Shown here piece after piece: positions 1 to 6,766 of a stretch of DNA of 18,235 nt (positions within the stretch are counted from its first letter, which is position 1; each line of letters opens with the position of its first letter). Both the position numbers and the translations under genes were made by a program. Location of the stretch: the NCBI GenBank assembly GCA_959608625.1, contig CAUHQV010000040.1, forward strand, positions 1 through 18,235, given 5' to 3'. The notes beneath the pieces are model-generated. The model saw nothing but the letters and a program-made list of their open reading frames with translations. It was not told the DNA's origin and made no database searches. The DNA comes from an uncultured Flavobacteriales bacterium (GTDB lineage Bacteria; Bacteroidota; Bacteroidia; Flavobacteriales; UBA1820).

Positions 1-30
1 TTTTAGCATTCATAAACTTAATTTTTGATA

Positions 31-38
31 TAACTTTG
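31..38 (+). promoter_or_regulatory. Bacteroidota-type -7 promoter element
   Basis: The sequence TAACTTTG matches the Bacteroidota sigma-70 -7 consensus TAnnTTTG exactly and sits in an AT-rich stretch upstream of the first gene. Transcription would start near 43, giving a leader of about 88 nt. I see no TTTG -33 box at the usual 19-21 nt spacing, so the call rests on the -7 match and the location. Confidence 0.5.
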
Positions 39-83
39 CATAGTAAAAATAATATAAGTATATTTACTTAGGTTTTTGAAAGA

Positions 84-116
84 ACCGAAACCTTAACCAA
101 ACCGAAAATTAACCAA
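84..116 (+). repeat. Short tandem duplication in the 5' leader
   Basis: Two adjacent near-identical units, ACCGAAACCTTAACCAA (84-100) and ACCGAAAATTAACCAA (101-116), occupy the leader of the DUF4251 gene. A partial third unit (ACCCAAAC) runs towards the start codon. The stretch is rich in A and C with almost no G, so the RNA should be single-stranded. That may help initiation in a gene without a Shine-Dalgarno sequence. A chance duplication is equally possible. Confidence 0.6.
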
Positions 117-130
117 ACCCAAACAAAAAA

Positions 131-736
131 ATGAAAAGAATTATCTTCATGGCCGCATTGCTACTCCTGGGAGTAGGCGTAGCTCAGGCCCAAACCAGCA
201 AACAAGCGAAAAAAGAAGCCAAAATGGAAGCCCGCGCCCAGGCGAAAGCACAGCGCGAGGCACAACGCGACGCCCGCGACGCGATGATAAAAACCGAAGA
301 AATGCAGGCGTTCCTGGCCGCCAAGAAAGCCATCAACCAGATGGATTTCGTGTTGGAAGGTTCGCAGATACAGTTACGTAGCGGCGCAAATTTCTTCGTA
401 AACACCAATACCAATTTCATCATGGTACAGGGCAATCAGGCTACCGTACAGGTCGCTTCGCTCCAGGGAGCCGGTGCGAACGGGCTCGGCGGCATTACCG
501 TGGAAGGTACTATTTCCAACCTGAAATACAGCGTATCCAACAACGGGAACGTCAATCTGAGTATGATGGTACAGGGCACCAAAATATCGGCCAGTATCAA
601 CCTGACGCTGACCCACGGAACCAATTCGTCCTACGCCACCATCCAGCCTAATTTCAACAGCCAGCGTCTGACGATGACAGGCACTTTGGTACCGTATTCA
701 CAGTCCAAAATCTTTATGGGCACTACCAGCCTGTAA
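131..736 (+). CDS. Secreted DUF4251-family protein
   Basis: This 201-residue protein starts with a clear Sec signal peptide (KR, then a hydrophobic core of about residues 5-17, ending in AQA around residue 20). It has no lipobox cysteine, so it should be periplasmic or secreted. Residues about 22-55 form a charged Ala/Lys/Glu/Arg/Gln-rich helix or coiled coil. The rest (about 70-201) is rich in Asn, Thr, Ser and Val, as expected of a beta sandwich. This matches the DUF4251 family of small Bacteroidota envelope proteins, whose function is unknown. The start is fixed by the signal peptide; the codon follows an A-rich run (AAACAAAAAA) rather than a Shine-Dalgarno sequence. The gene stands alone between its own promoter and a terminator. 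The family call comes from remembered sequence character, not from a search. Confidence 0.75.
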   Translation: MKRIIFMAALLLLGVGVAQAQTSKQAKKEAKMEARAQAKAQREAQRDARDAMIKTEEMQAFLAAKKAINQMDFVLEGSQIQLRSGANFFVNTNTNFIMVQGNQATVQVASLQGAGANGLGGITVEGTISNLKYSVSNNGNVNLSMMVQGTKISASINLTLTHGTNSSYATIQPNFNSQRLTMTGTLVPYSQSKIFMGTTSL

Positions 737-768
737 GCATACCGGCAGGAATGCCGAAAACAAAACCG

Positions 769-797
769 AACCGCGCTCCTACGAACGCGGTTTTTTT
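769..797 (+). terminator. Rho-independent terminator after the DUF4251 gene
   Basis: AACCGCG (769-775) pairs with CGCGGTT (786-792) across a 10-nt loop and runs into seven or more T residues. It separates the first gene from the cobalamin transcription unit. Confidence 0.85.
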
Positions 798-824
798 ATG
801 GGATGCCATGCCGTTTTTTTTCCG

Positions 825-832
825 TACATTTG
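825..832 (+). promoter_or_regulatory. -7 promoter element for the cobalamin riboswitch and btu operon
   Basis: TACATTTG is an exact TAnnTTTG match. Transcription would begin near 837, just before the first paired bases of the riboswitch, which supports the call. No good -33 TTTG is visible at the usual spacing. Confidence 0.55.
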
Positions 833-837
833 GCATT

Positions 838-950
838 CCAACCAATCATCTGCACCGCCTTGGCGGGGAATGCGGGAGAAATATCCGCAGCTGTGCCCAC
901 AACCGTATAGCCGTACAGGACGGCGAGCCGGGATACCGTCAGGAGTGGTA
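838..950 (+). promoter_or_regulatory. Cobalamin riboswitch
   Basis: The hallmark core of B12 riboswitches is present. It begins with GCGGGGAATGCGGGAGAAAT (863-882), then CCGCAGCTGTGCCCACAACC (885-904), matching the conserved GGGAA, GAAA and GCTGT-CCC-CAAC-GTA blocks. A B12-box-like segment GAGCCGGGATACC follows at 925-937. ACCA (841-844) can pair with TGGT (946-949) to close the element. It ends about 20 nt before the btuF start codon, so control of translation initiation is plausible, and no separate terminator hairpin is visible in the gap. The 5' and 3' limits are approximate. The ligand class (adenosyl-, methyl- or hydroxo-cobalamin) cannot be told from reading alone. Confidence 0.88.
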
Positions 951-970
951 AAAAACTTGGGAGCAAAGTT

Positions 971-2092
971 ATGACCACACGCCTTGTAAAAAATCTCTTC
1001 CTTCCGGCAGTACTCCTGCTGGCCGCCGCCTGTACGGGCGGAAAAAACGCCGGCGAAAAAACGCCGGACATCGTAAAACCGGTTTATTCCCACCTTTTCG
1101 ACACCCGGGAAGCCCCCGGAGGCACACTGGTCACCACGTACCAGCCGGCCGACACTTCAAAAATCCTGCGGAAATATTTTCTCTACAAAGGGGAAATTAT
1201 TCCAGCTAGTGCCCCGCAAGACGCCGTCGCCGTCCGTATCCCGCTGAAAAACGTAGGCTGCGCCCATTCCACTCAGATAGGGCTGTTGGCCGCGCTGGAA
1301 CTGGAAGACCGGATAAAAAGCGTCGGCTCCAAATCCACCCTGGAAAAGAATTCGGCGCTGTCCGGCCGGGAAGATCTGGGCGAATTTTTCAACGGATGGC
1401 AGTTCGACCCGGAAAAACTGCTCGCCCTGGCCCCCGATGCTGTGATATTCTCCCCCGGGCGCACGGAAAACGTATCCGCCCTGGAAAAAGATATGCGCTG
1501 CCCGCTGATACTGGAACTGTCCCCCTGGGACAACCACCCGCTGGCCCGCACCGAATGGATGAAGTTCCTGGCCGAATTTTTCGACTGCCGGGAAAAGGCC
1601 GACAGCGTCTTTGCCGGGATAGAAGCCCGGTACAATGCCGTGCTCGAACAAGCCAAAAGCCATCCTTCCCATCCCAAAGTCTTGTCCTCCCTTCCCTTTC
1701 AAGGCGTATGGTATATGCCGGCGGGGGAAAGCTATAAAAGCGTCCTTTTCCGGGAAGCGGGGCTCGAATTCCCATGGAAGGATACACAGGATACCGGATC
1801 GCTGTCGCTCGATATGGAGGCAGTACTGGCTAAAGGCGCCGATGCGGATGTCTGGTTCTTCGAGACCGGGTTGGGCGCCAGCCCCACGTTGGAATCCCTG
1901 AAAGAGCAGAACAAGCTCTACACACACTTTAAGGCCTATAAAAACGGGGCTGTTTTCATCTGCAATACGGACGATGTCCCCTATTTCGAACAGGGTATCG
2001 TAAATCCGGACAAAGTGCTGTCCGATTTCGTGAACCTGCCGCGCGACAAGGATTACACACCCTATTATTACCGGAAAATCAAGGACAAATGA
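971..2092 (+). CDS. btuF: Corrinoid (vitamin B12) ABC transporter substrate-binding lipoprotein, BtuF-like
   Basis: This 373-residue protein has a lipoprotein signal peptide with lipobox LAAAC, the lipidated cysteine being Cys21, so it should be anchored on the periplasmic face of the inner membrane. The body has the character of the class III (FecB/BtuF-like) periplasmic-binding family: a first lobe around 85-190 with 'RIPLKNVGCAHSTQIGLLAA' and 'APDAVIFS', a linking helix, and a second lobe around 230-350 with 'DADVWFFETG'. Alone, such a protein could bind heme, siderophore or corrinoid. The cobalamin riboswitch just upstream and the FecCD permease and ATPase directly downstream make B12 or cobinamide the best guess. 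Its stop codon overlaps the permease start by 4 nt (ATGA), indicating translational coupling. The start lies about 8 nt after GGGAG at 959-963. Somewhat longer than enteric BtuF (about 270 residues), as is common in Bacteroidota. Confidence 0.78.
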   Translation: MTTRLVKNLFLPAVLLLAAACTGGKNAGEKTPDIVKPVYSHLFDTREAPGGTLVTTYQPADTSKILRKYFLYKGEIIPASAPQDAVAVRIPLKNVGCAHSTQIGLLAALELEDRIKSVGSKSTLEKNSALSGREDLGEFFNGWQFDPEKLLALAPDAVIFSPGRTENVSALEKDMRCPLILELSPWDNHPLARTEWMKFLAEFFDCREKADSVFAGIEARYNAVLEQAKSHPSHPKVLSSLPFQGVWYMPAGESYKSVLFREAGLEFPWKDTQDTGSLSLDMEAVLAKGADADVWFFETGLGASPTLESLKEQNKLYTHFKAYKNGAVFICNTDDVPYFEQGIVNPDKVLSDFVNLPRDKDYTPYYYRKIKDK

Positions 2093-3111
2093 GTTCACGG
2101 GGAAAATACCTGCTTACCGGCGCCGTACTGTTGGCCCTTATCGTTGTCCTTTTCGCGGTAAGCGTGGCATTCGGCACGGTATCCATCCCCCTGAGGGACG
2201 TATGGGACGTACTCACAGGGGCGGACCCCGATTCGATCACCCGCATCATCGTACTGGAAAAACGCATCCCGGAGGCTGTCACTGCGCTGGCGGCAGGCGG
2301 CACGCTGGCCGTATGCGGACTGATGATGCAGACCCTTTTCCGCAATCCGCTGGCCGACCCTTCGATCCTGGGTATCAGTTCCGGCGCTTCGCTGGCCGTT
2401 GCGTTGATCACGTTCTGTGCAGGTACGTTCGGGTTTTCGCTCATCATAGGCCCCCTGTGGCAAATACTGGCCGCCCTGGCGGGGAGTGCCGCAGTGTTGG
2501 TATTCCTACTGACCGTATCGCGACGCATGGTAGGCAATACGGCGCTGCTGATCACCGGTATCATGGTAGGCTACCTGGCGTCGGCTTTGGTATCGGTACT
2601 CCAATTCTCCGGCAATAAGGACGCTAATTTCGCTTTCATCATGTGGAGCCAGGGCAGTTTTTCACGCGCCATGGCCGATGGTTTTTTCTACTCTTTCCTG
2701 GCCGTATGCGCCATCGGAGTGGCGGCTACTTTTTTCCTGATACGGACGTTCAACGCCCTGCTGCTGGGAGAAAATTACGCCCGTAACCTTGGCATCCACA
2801 TCCCCCGCGCCCGCATGGCGATCATCCTTATTTCGGCCCTGCTCACCGGCGCGGTAACGGCCTATTGTGGCCCTATCGCGTTCATAGGCCTCGCCGTACC
2901 CCATATCGTGCGCTACACGACCCGCAGCGCCGACCGCCGGGTACTTCTCCCGCTGACCGTACTGGCAGGAGCCGTTATCACGCTGGCCTGCGGCATCATC
3001 GCCAAACAGGCCATATTCGGGTATATGCTGCCGGTGAACGCCGTGACATCCCTTATCGGGGCGCCTATCGTCATCATGGCCGTACTGAAAAGTTCCTCCG
3101 CTAAAAGCTGA
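2089..3111 (+). CDS. btuC: Corrinoid ABC transporter permease, BtuC/FecCD family
   Basis: This 340-residue integral membrane protein has around ten hydrophobic segments, the first at about residues 8-28. It carries family-typical stretches: 'MMQTLFRNPLADPSILGISS' near residues 81-100, and 'GPIAFIGLAVPHIVRY' with the GLAVPH signature beginning at residue 267, which forms part of the cytoplasmic coupling region contacting the ATPase. It should work as a homodimer moving the substrate delivered by the lipoprotein across the inner membrane. Length is normal for FecCD permeases (about 330-350). The gene overlaps btuF by 4 nt and is followed 5 nt later by the ATPase. Specificity for corrinoids is inferred from the riboswitch; sequence alone would also allow iron-siderophore or heme. 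Confidence 0.82.
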   Translation: MSSRGKYLLTGAVLLALIVVLFAVSVAFGTVSIPLRDVWDVLTGADPDSITRIIVLEKRIPEAVTALAAGGTLAVCGLMMQTLFRNPLADPSILGISSGASLAVALITFCAGTFGFSLIIGPLWQILAALAGSAAVLVFLLTVSRRMVGNTALLITGIMVGYLASALVSVLQFSGNKDANFAFIMWSQGSFSRAMADGFFYSFLAVCAIGVAATFFLIRTFNALLLGENYARNLGIHIPRARMAIILISALLTGAVTAYCGPIAFIGLAVPHIVRYTTRSADRRVLLPLTVLAGAVITLACGIIAKQAIFGYMLPVNAVTSLIGAPIVIMAVLKSSSAKS

Positions 3112-3116
3112 CCGAT

Positions 3117-3887
3117 ATGGATACCGCAGCAATACTCTCCACCCAAGACCTCTCCATCGGATACCGCGACAACAGCAATCCGGTACGGGAGCATATTTCG
3201 GTAAGCCTCGGTCGAGGCGCGCTCACCTGCCTGGTAGGGCGTAACGGAGCCGGAAAATCGACCTTACTGCGCACCATATGCGGATTCCTCGCCCCAAAAG
3301 CCGGAGAAGTAATCCTGAAAGGGCGTCTACTTACTGAATATTCCCAAAAGGAGCTTTCCCGTACGCTGGGCGTCGTTTTGACCGAGATCATCGGCGAGAT
3401 ACAATACCTCTCCGTCCGGCAAACGGTCGAAATGGGCCGGTACCCCTACTGTGACTGTTTCGCCCGGCTGGATGAAAAAGACCACGAATACGTCTGCCAG
3501 GCTATGGAAACAGCCGGTATTGCCGATCTGGCCGACCGTTCGATGGCCCGCATCAGCGACGGGCAGCGGCAAAAAGTGATGATCGCCAAAGCCCTGGCGC
3601 AGGACACCGACATCATCGTACTCGACGAGCCGCTTTCTTTCCTCGATATGGCCGCCCGGGTGGAGATCATGACCGTGCTACGGCGGTTGGCCCACGAGAA
3701 CGGGAAAGCCCTCGTCCTCTCTACGCACGACATCGACCTGGCCTTTGCCTTCGCGGACGCGATGTGGGTGATGGATACCGCCGGGAACGTCTTCCAGGCA
3801 AAAGCCCCCTGGGAGGATAAATCGGCTCTTGCCGACAGTGTATTCGGCGCACAGTCGGGATTAATTAAGGATTTTTTAAACATTTGA
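3117..3887 (+). CDS. btuD: Corrinoid ABC transporter ATP-binding protein, BtuD/FecE-like
   Basis: This 256-residue ABC ATPase shows Walker A GRNGAGKST (41-49), Walker B DIIVLDE (165-171) with catalytic Glu171, a D-loop (SFLD) and switch histidine His204 in STHD. Two motifs depart from the textbook. The signature is ISDGQ (146-150) rather than LSGGQ, and the usual Q-loop glutamine is replaced by a 'VVLTE' stretch (about 86-90). From memory, other Bacteroidota FecE-type ATPases look the same, so these are probably lineage traits, not damage. The protein would form a cytoplasmic dimer powering the BtuC-like permease. It starts 5 nt after the permease stop. The next gene follows after 54 nt with T-runs but no hairpin. 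Confidence 0.82.
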   Translation: MDTAAILSTQDLSIGYRDNSNPVREHISVSLGRGALTCLVGRNGAGKSTLLRTICGFLAPKAGEVILKGRLLTEYSQKELSRTLGVVLTEIIGEIQYLSVRQTVEMGRYPYCDCFARLDEKDHEYVCQAMETAGIADLADRSMARISDGQRQKVMIAKALAQDTDIIVLDEPLSFLDMAARVEIMTVLRRLAHENGKALVLSTHDIDLAFAFADAMWVMDTAGNVFQAKAPWEDKSALADSVFGAQSGLIKDFLNI

Positions 3888-3941
3888 GTAGGTTTTTCCC
3901 TTTTTTAAGCCTTAAATTTACGCCTGCTAACCGCTTCGAAT

Positions 3942-4943
3942 ATGGAAAACCCGGAATTTGAAAGCAAATCGTACCTGGACCTGCCCGCCTGGCAGGCTGT
4001 CCGGGAAAAAATAGCCCCTTACATACACCGCACCCCTGTGATGACCTCTTCCGTGATCGATTCGATGGCCGGATGTTCGGTATTTTTCAAGTGCGAAAAC
4101 CTCCAGAAAATCGGCGCGTTCAAAATGCGCGGCGCGATGAATGCGGCCCTTAACCTGCCTGGGAAAGCTCTCTCTAAAGGACTGGCGACCCATTCGTCCG
4201 GGAATTTTGCGCAGGCAGTGGCTTTGTCGGCCAAACTGTTGGGCGTACCGGCCTATATCGTGATGCCGGAGAACGCCCCCCAAGTGAAAAAAGACGCCGT
4301 GAAAGGATACGGGGGTATCGTGATAGAATGCGAATCCACCCAGACCGCCCGGGAGGCCGCCGTAGAAGAGGTGGTACGTGAAAAAGGCGCCACATTCCTC
4401 CACCCGTACAACGACTGGAACGTCATTTACGGCCAGGGTACCGCCGCTGCGGAACTCTTGGAGGATGTAAAAGATCTGGATTTCATCCTAGCCCCGGTAG
4501 GCGGCGGCGGCCTGATGTCCGGGACGGCGATGGCCGCCGCGGCTTACGCGCCCCGCTGTATGGCATTCGGGGCGGAGCCGGTACTTGCCGGCGACGCTTA
4601 TATGTCGCTCCACAAAGGCACGATCCGGAAAGCGTTCCCGCCCAAGACCATCGCAGACGGGCTCCGCACGAGTCTAGGCGACAAGACCCTCTACACTTTG
4701 TCCCGCTATTTGAAAGATATTTTGCTGGTGGACGAGCCGGAGATTGTCGAGGCGATGCAACTGGTGTGGGAACGGATGAAAATCGTGATCGAGCCTTCCT
4801 CGGCAGTGCCTTTGGCTGCCGTGCTGCACAATCCGGAACTTTTCGCCGGCGCACGGGTAGGTATCATCCTTTCGGGAGGCAACGTCGATGCGGGCGTTTT
4901 CTTCCGCCAACTCGAAGAGCAAATAAGAAACAATACTAAATAA
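3942..4943 (+). CDS. PLP-dependent threonine/serine dehydratase (or serine racemase-like), catabolic type
   Basis: This 333-residue fold-type II PLP enzyme has all family marks: Lys61 in FKMRG as the PLP Schiff base, the SSGN substrate loop (85-88), the glycine-rich phosphate-binding GGGGL (187-191) and SGGN near the C terminus (311-314). Known members deaminate L-threonine or L-serine to 2-oxobutyrate or pyruvate in the cytoplasm. There is no C-terminal ACT-like regulatory domain, so this is the short catabolic (TdcB-like) form, not feedback-regulated IlvA of about 500 residues. Glu212 followed by acidic residue Asp218 is reminiscent of the metal site in serine racemases, so racemase or hydroxyaspartate dehydratase activity is an alternative. 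It lies 54 nt after btuD and 24 nt before the phosphatase. I leave the symbol blank because substrate cannot be fixed. Confidence 0.82.
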   Translation: MENPEFESKSYLDLPAWQAVREKIAPYIHRTPVMTSSVIDSMAGCSVFFKCENLQKIGAFKMRGAMNAALNLPGKALSKGLATHSSGNFAQAVALSAKLLGVPAYIVMPENAPQVKKDAVKGYGGIVIECESTQTAREAAVEEVVREKGATFLHPYNDWNVIYGQGTAAAELLEDVKDLDFILAPVGGGGLMSGTAMAAAAYAPRCMAFGAEPVLAGDAYMSLHKGTIRKAFPPKTIADGLRTSLGDKTLYTLSRYLKDILLVDEPEIVEAMQLVWERMKIVIEPSSAVPLAAVLHNPELFAGARVGIILSGGNVDAGVFFRQLEEQIRNNTK

Positions 4944-4967
4944 CTAATTAACAAATAAGTATAACAA

Positions 4968-6170
4968 ATGAAGAAAACATTGCTTTTGTGCGCTGCCCTG
5001 CTGCTGAGCTTTTCCGCCGCAGTCGCACAGGAAAAAGGAACCCCGGCAGCCGAGAACAAGAAGGCGAACGAAAATTCCACCGAGAAGGTAAAGGCTACGG
5101 TCGCCGACACGTATGCCAACGATTTCACGTACACCCCTTACACCCCTACCTTCAAGAACGACGGGACCAACGGCAAGGTAAAAAACGTCATCCTGCTTAT
5201 CGGGGACGGAATGGGTATGGCCCAAGCTGTGGCCGGCTACTACGCCAATGGCAACGACCTGGCTATCATGAAGCTGAAGAACATGGGTTTTGTCCGCACG
5301 TATTCCGCTTCGCATTTCACCACGGACTCCGCCGCTTCCGGCACGACCTACGCCTGCGGGGTGAAGACCACCAACGGGTTCGTAGGAATGACCCCGGACG
5401 AAAAACCGGCGGCCAATATTCCGGAAAAGCTCGAGCCCAAAGGCTTCGCTACCGGCGTGATCTCCACCGACAACATCTCGGGCGCTACCCCTTCGGTATT
5501 CTATGCCCACGTAGCCAAGCGCGGGGAAACGGCCGATATCCTGAAGCAACTCCCGCTGTCCAAGCTGGACCTGTTCGCAGCCGGCTGCGAATCCTTGTGG
5601 GATAAATACGCTCCCGAACAGATCGCCGAACTCAAAAAAGCAGGCTTCACGGTGCTGACCGATTACAACCTCATCCAGGATAACCTCTCCGCCAAACGCA
5701 TCGGAGTGATCGCCAAAGATGCGGATGTGCAGCCTGTAATGAACGGGCGCGGTGATTTCCTGCCCGCTACCGTCCGCCAAGGCATCGAGTTTTTGAGCAA
5801 AAAATCCAAAAAAGGCTTTTTCCTGATGGCCGAAGGCGCCCAGATCGACTGGGGCAGCCATAATAACGACGTGAAATACACGGTGATGGAAGTGATCGAC
5901 TTCGACATGGCCGTGAGCGAAGCCCTCAAGTTCGCCGACCAGAACGGGGAGACCCTGGTCATCATCACGGCCGACCACGAAACGGGCGGTATGACCATTC
6001 CTAACGGCAACTACGCCGAGAAGAAAGTGAAAGCCCTCTACACCACATCGGGACATTCCGGCATCATGGTGCCTATATACGCATACGGCCCTCATTCGCA
6101 GGATTTCCGCGGGGTGCAGGAAAACATCGACGTACACAAGAAGATCATCGAGATCCTCGACAAGAAATAA
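4968..6170 (+). CDS. Secreted alkaline phosphatase (PhoA family)
   Basis: This 400-residue protein has a Sec signal peptide (KK, hydrophobic 4-17, cleavage near 'AVAQ' 18-21), then a charged, disordered-looking linker to about residue 70. The catalytic set of the E. coli PhoA superfamily is complete: Asp80 in IGDGMG, nucleophile Ser121 in TTDSAASG, His181 region, Glu289/Asp294/His298 in EGAQIDWGSH, Asp336-His337 in ADHETGG and His363 in SGHSG. It would hydrolyse phosphomonoesters in the periplasm using two Zn ions and one Mg ion. At 400 residues it is shorter than E. coli PhoA (471), which is usual for short bacterial forms. It follows the dehydratase by 24 nt and ends at a strong terminator. 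No pho-type operator is recognisable. Co-transcription with the upstream genes is inferred from spacing only. Confidence 0.9.
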   Translation: MKKTLLLCAALLLSFSAAVAQEKGTPAAENKKANENSTEKVKATVADTYANDFTYTPYTPTFKNDGTNGKVKNVILLIGDGMGMAQAVAGYYANGNDLAIMKLKNMGFVRTYSASHFTTDSAASGTTYACGVKTTNGFVGMTPDEKPAANIPEKLEPKGFATGVISTDNISGATPSVFYAHVAKRGETADILKQLPLSKLDLFAAGCESLWDKYAPEQIAELKKAGFTVLTDYNLIQDNLSAKRIGVIAKDADVQPVMNGRGDFLPATVRQGIEFLSKKSKKGFFLMAEGAQIDWGSHNNDVKYTVMEVIDFDMAVSEALKFADQNGETLVIITADHETGGMTIPNGNYAEKKVKALYTTSGHSGIMVPIYAYGPHSQDFRGVQENIDVHKKIIEILDKK

Positions 6171-6183
6171 TACTTGTGAACAC

Positions 6184-6220
6184 AAAAAATCGGGCGCTGA
6201 AAATCAGCGCCCGATTTTTT
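6184..6220. terminator. Strong bidirectional terminator between converging genes
   Basis: A perfect 17-bp inverted repeat (6184-6200 and 6204-6220, three-base AAA loop) has a GC-rich core TCGGGCGCTGA and A/T tails on both sides. It therefore works as an intrinsic terminator on either strand. It ends the phosphatase transcript from the left and the menB transcript from the right. Confidence 0.95.
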
Positions 6221-6234
6221 GTTGCGTATAAACT

Positions 6235-6762
6235 TTATTTTCTACGTGTAGCGAACACTTCGCAGTTGATCCGCACCGTGCCGTCGTCCATCCGCTCGGT
6301 ATTCTGCCAATGGAAAGACGCGGCGGCGATATCGGAAAATATCCACCTCATGCGGCCCATCGTTACTTCCGTCAGGACGATATCGTTCTCCTCCCGGCGC
6401 GCTTCCAGCCGGACAGCCGCCCCGGTGCAGCCGTAAAAGACGTCCCACGCCCGACTTACCGGATTGTATATCCGGATCGTCGTGCCGTATTCCGCATCGG
6501 CTTGGGGATTTATCTCCCATTGCGCCCGGGAGGGGCAGATGAACACGTCCTGTACGGCCGTTCCGGCCAATACGCGCGAGAATATCCATTCGCCCCGCAC
6601 ATGGCGTTCGCCGGGCGTGCCGTGGCCATCCACGTATTCGATGTCCCAATGTCCGATCAGGGGCCCGAAAAAATCCAGTTCGGGCGGGATGATATGGTTC
6701 AGGGTCTGTGTCCGGCTGACTAAAGCGTGGGCAAAACTTTCGTGGGTCTTGTTGGGATCCAT
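6235..6762 (-). CDS. Uncharacterised DUF1579-like protein downstream of menB
   Basis: I chose the internal Met at 6762, giving 175 residues (MDPNKTHESF...), because the longer reading from 6822 would overlap menB by 56 nt and the shorter one sits 4 nt after the menB stop. It has no signal peptide or membrane segment. The middle carries 'FFGPLIGHWDIEYVDGHG' and 'GEWIFSRVLAGTAVQDVFIC', a pattern of Trp/Gly-rich beta strands like DUF1579-type lipocalin-like proteins that may bind small hydrophobic ligands. No catalytic motif is apparent. The tight coupling to menB suggests a shared transcript, but a role in menaquinone synthesis is only a possibility. Family assignment is by remembered resemblance. 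Confidence 0.65.
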   Translation of the reverse strand: MDPNKTHESFAHALVSRTQTLNHIIPPELDFFGPLIGHWDIEYVDGHGTPGERHVRGEWIFSRVLAGTAVQDVFICPSRAQWEINPQADAEYGTTIRIYNPVSRAWDVFYGCTGAAVRLEARREENDIVLTEVTMGRMRWIFSDIAAASFHWQNTERMDDGTVRINCEVFATRRK

Positions 6763-6766
6763 AGGC

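Noticed and set aside
751..951. 66-codon plus-strand frame between the first gene and btuF
   Set aside because: It spans a terminator, a promoter element and the cobalamin riboswitch, and the peptide is featureless.
1157..2098. 313-codon open frame on the minus strand opposite btuF
   Set aside because: The btuF reading has a lipobox and family features and is translationally coupled to btuC; the reverse frame has neither.
4944..6185. 413-codon open frame on the minus strand opposite the alkaline phosphatase
   Set aside because: It is the complement of a gene with a full catalytic motif set. The translation lacks any recognisable domain and reflects codon bias in GC-rich DNA.
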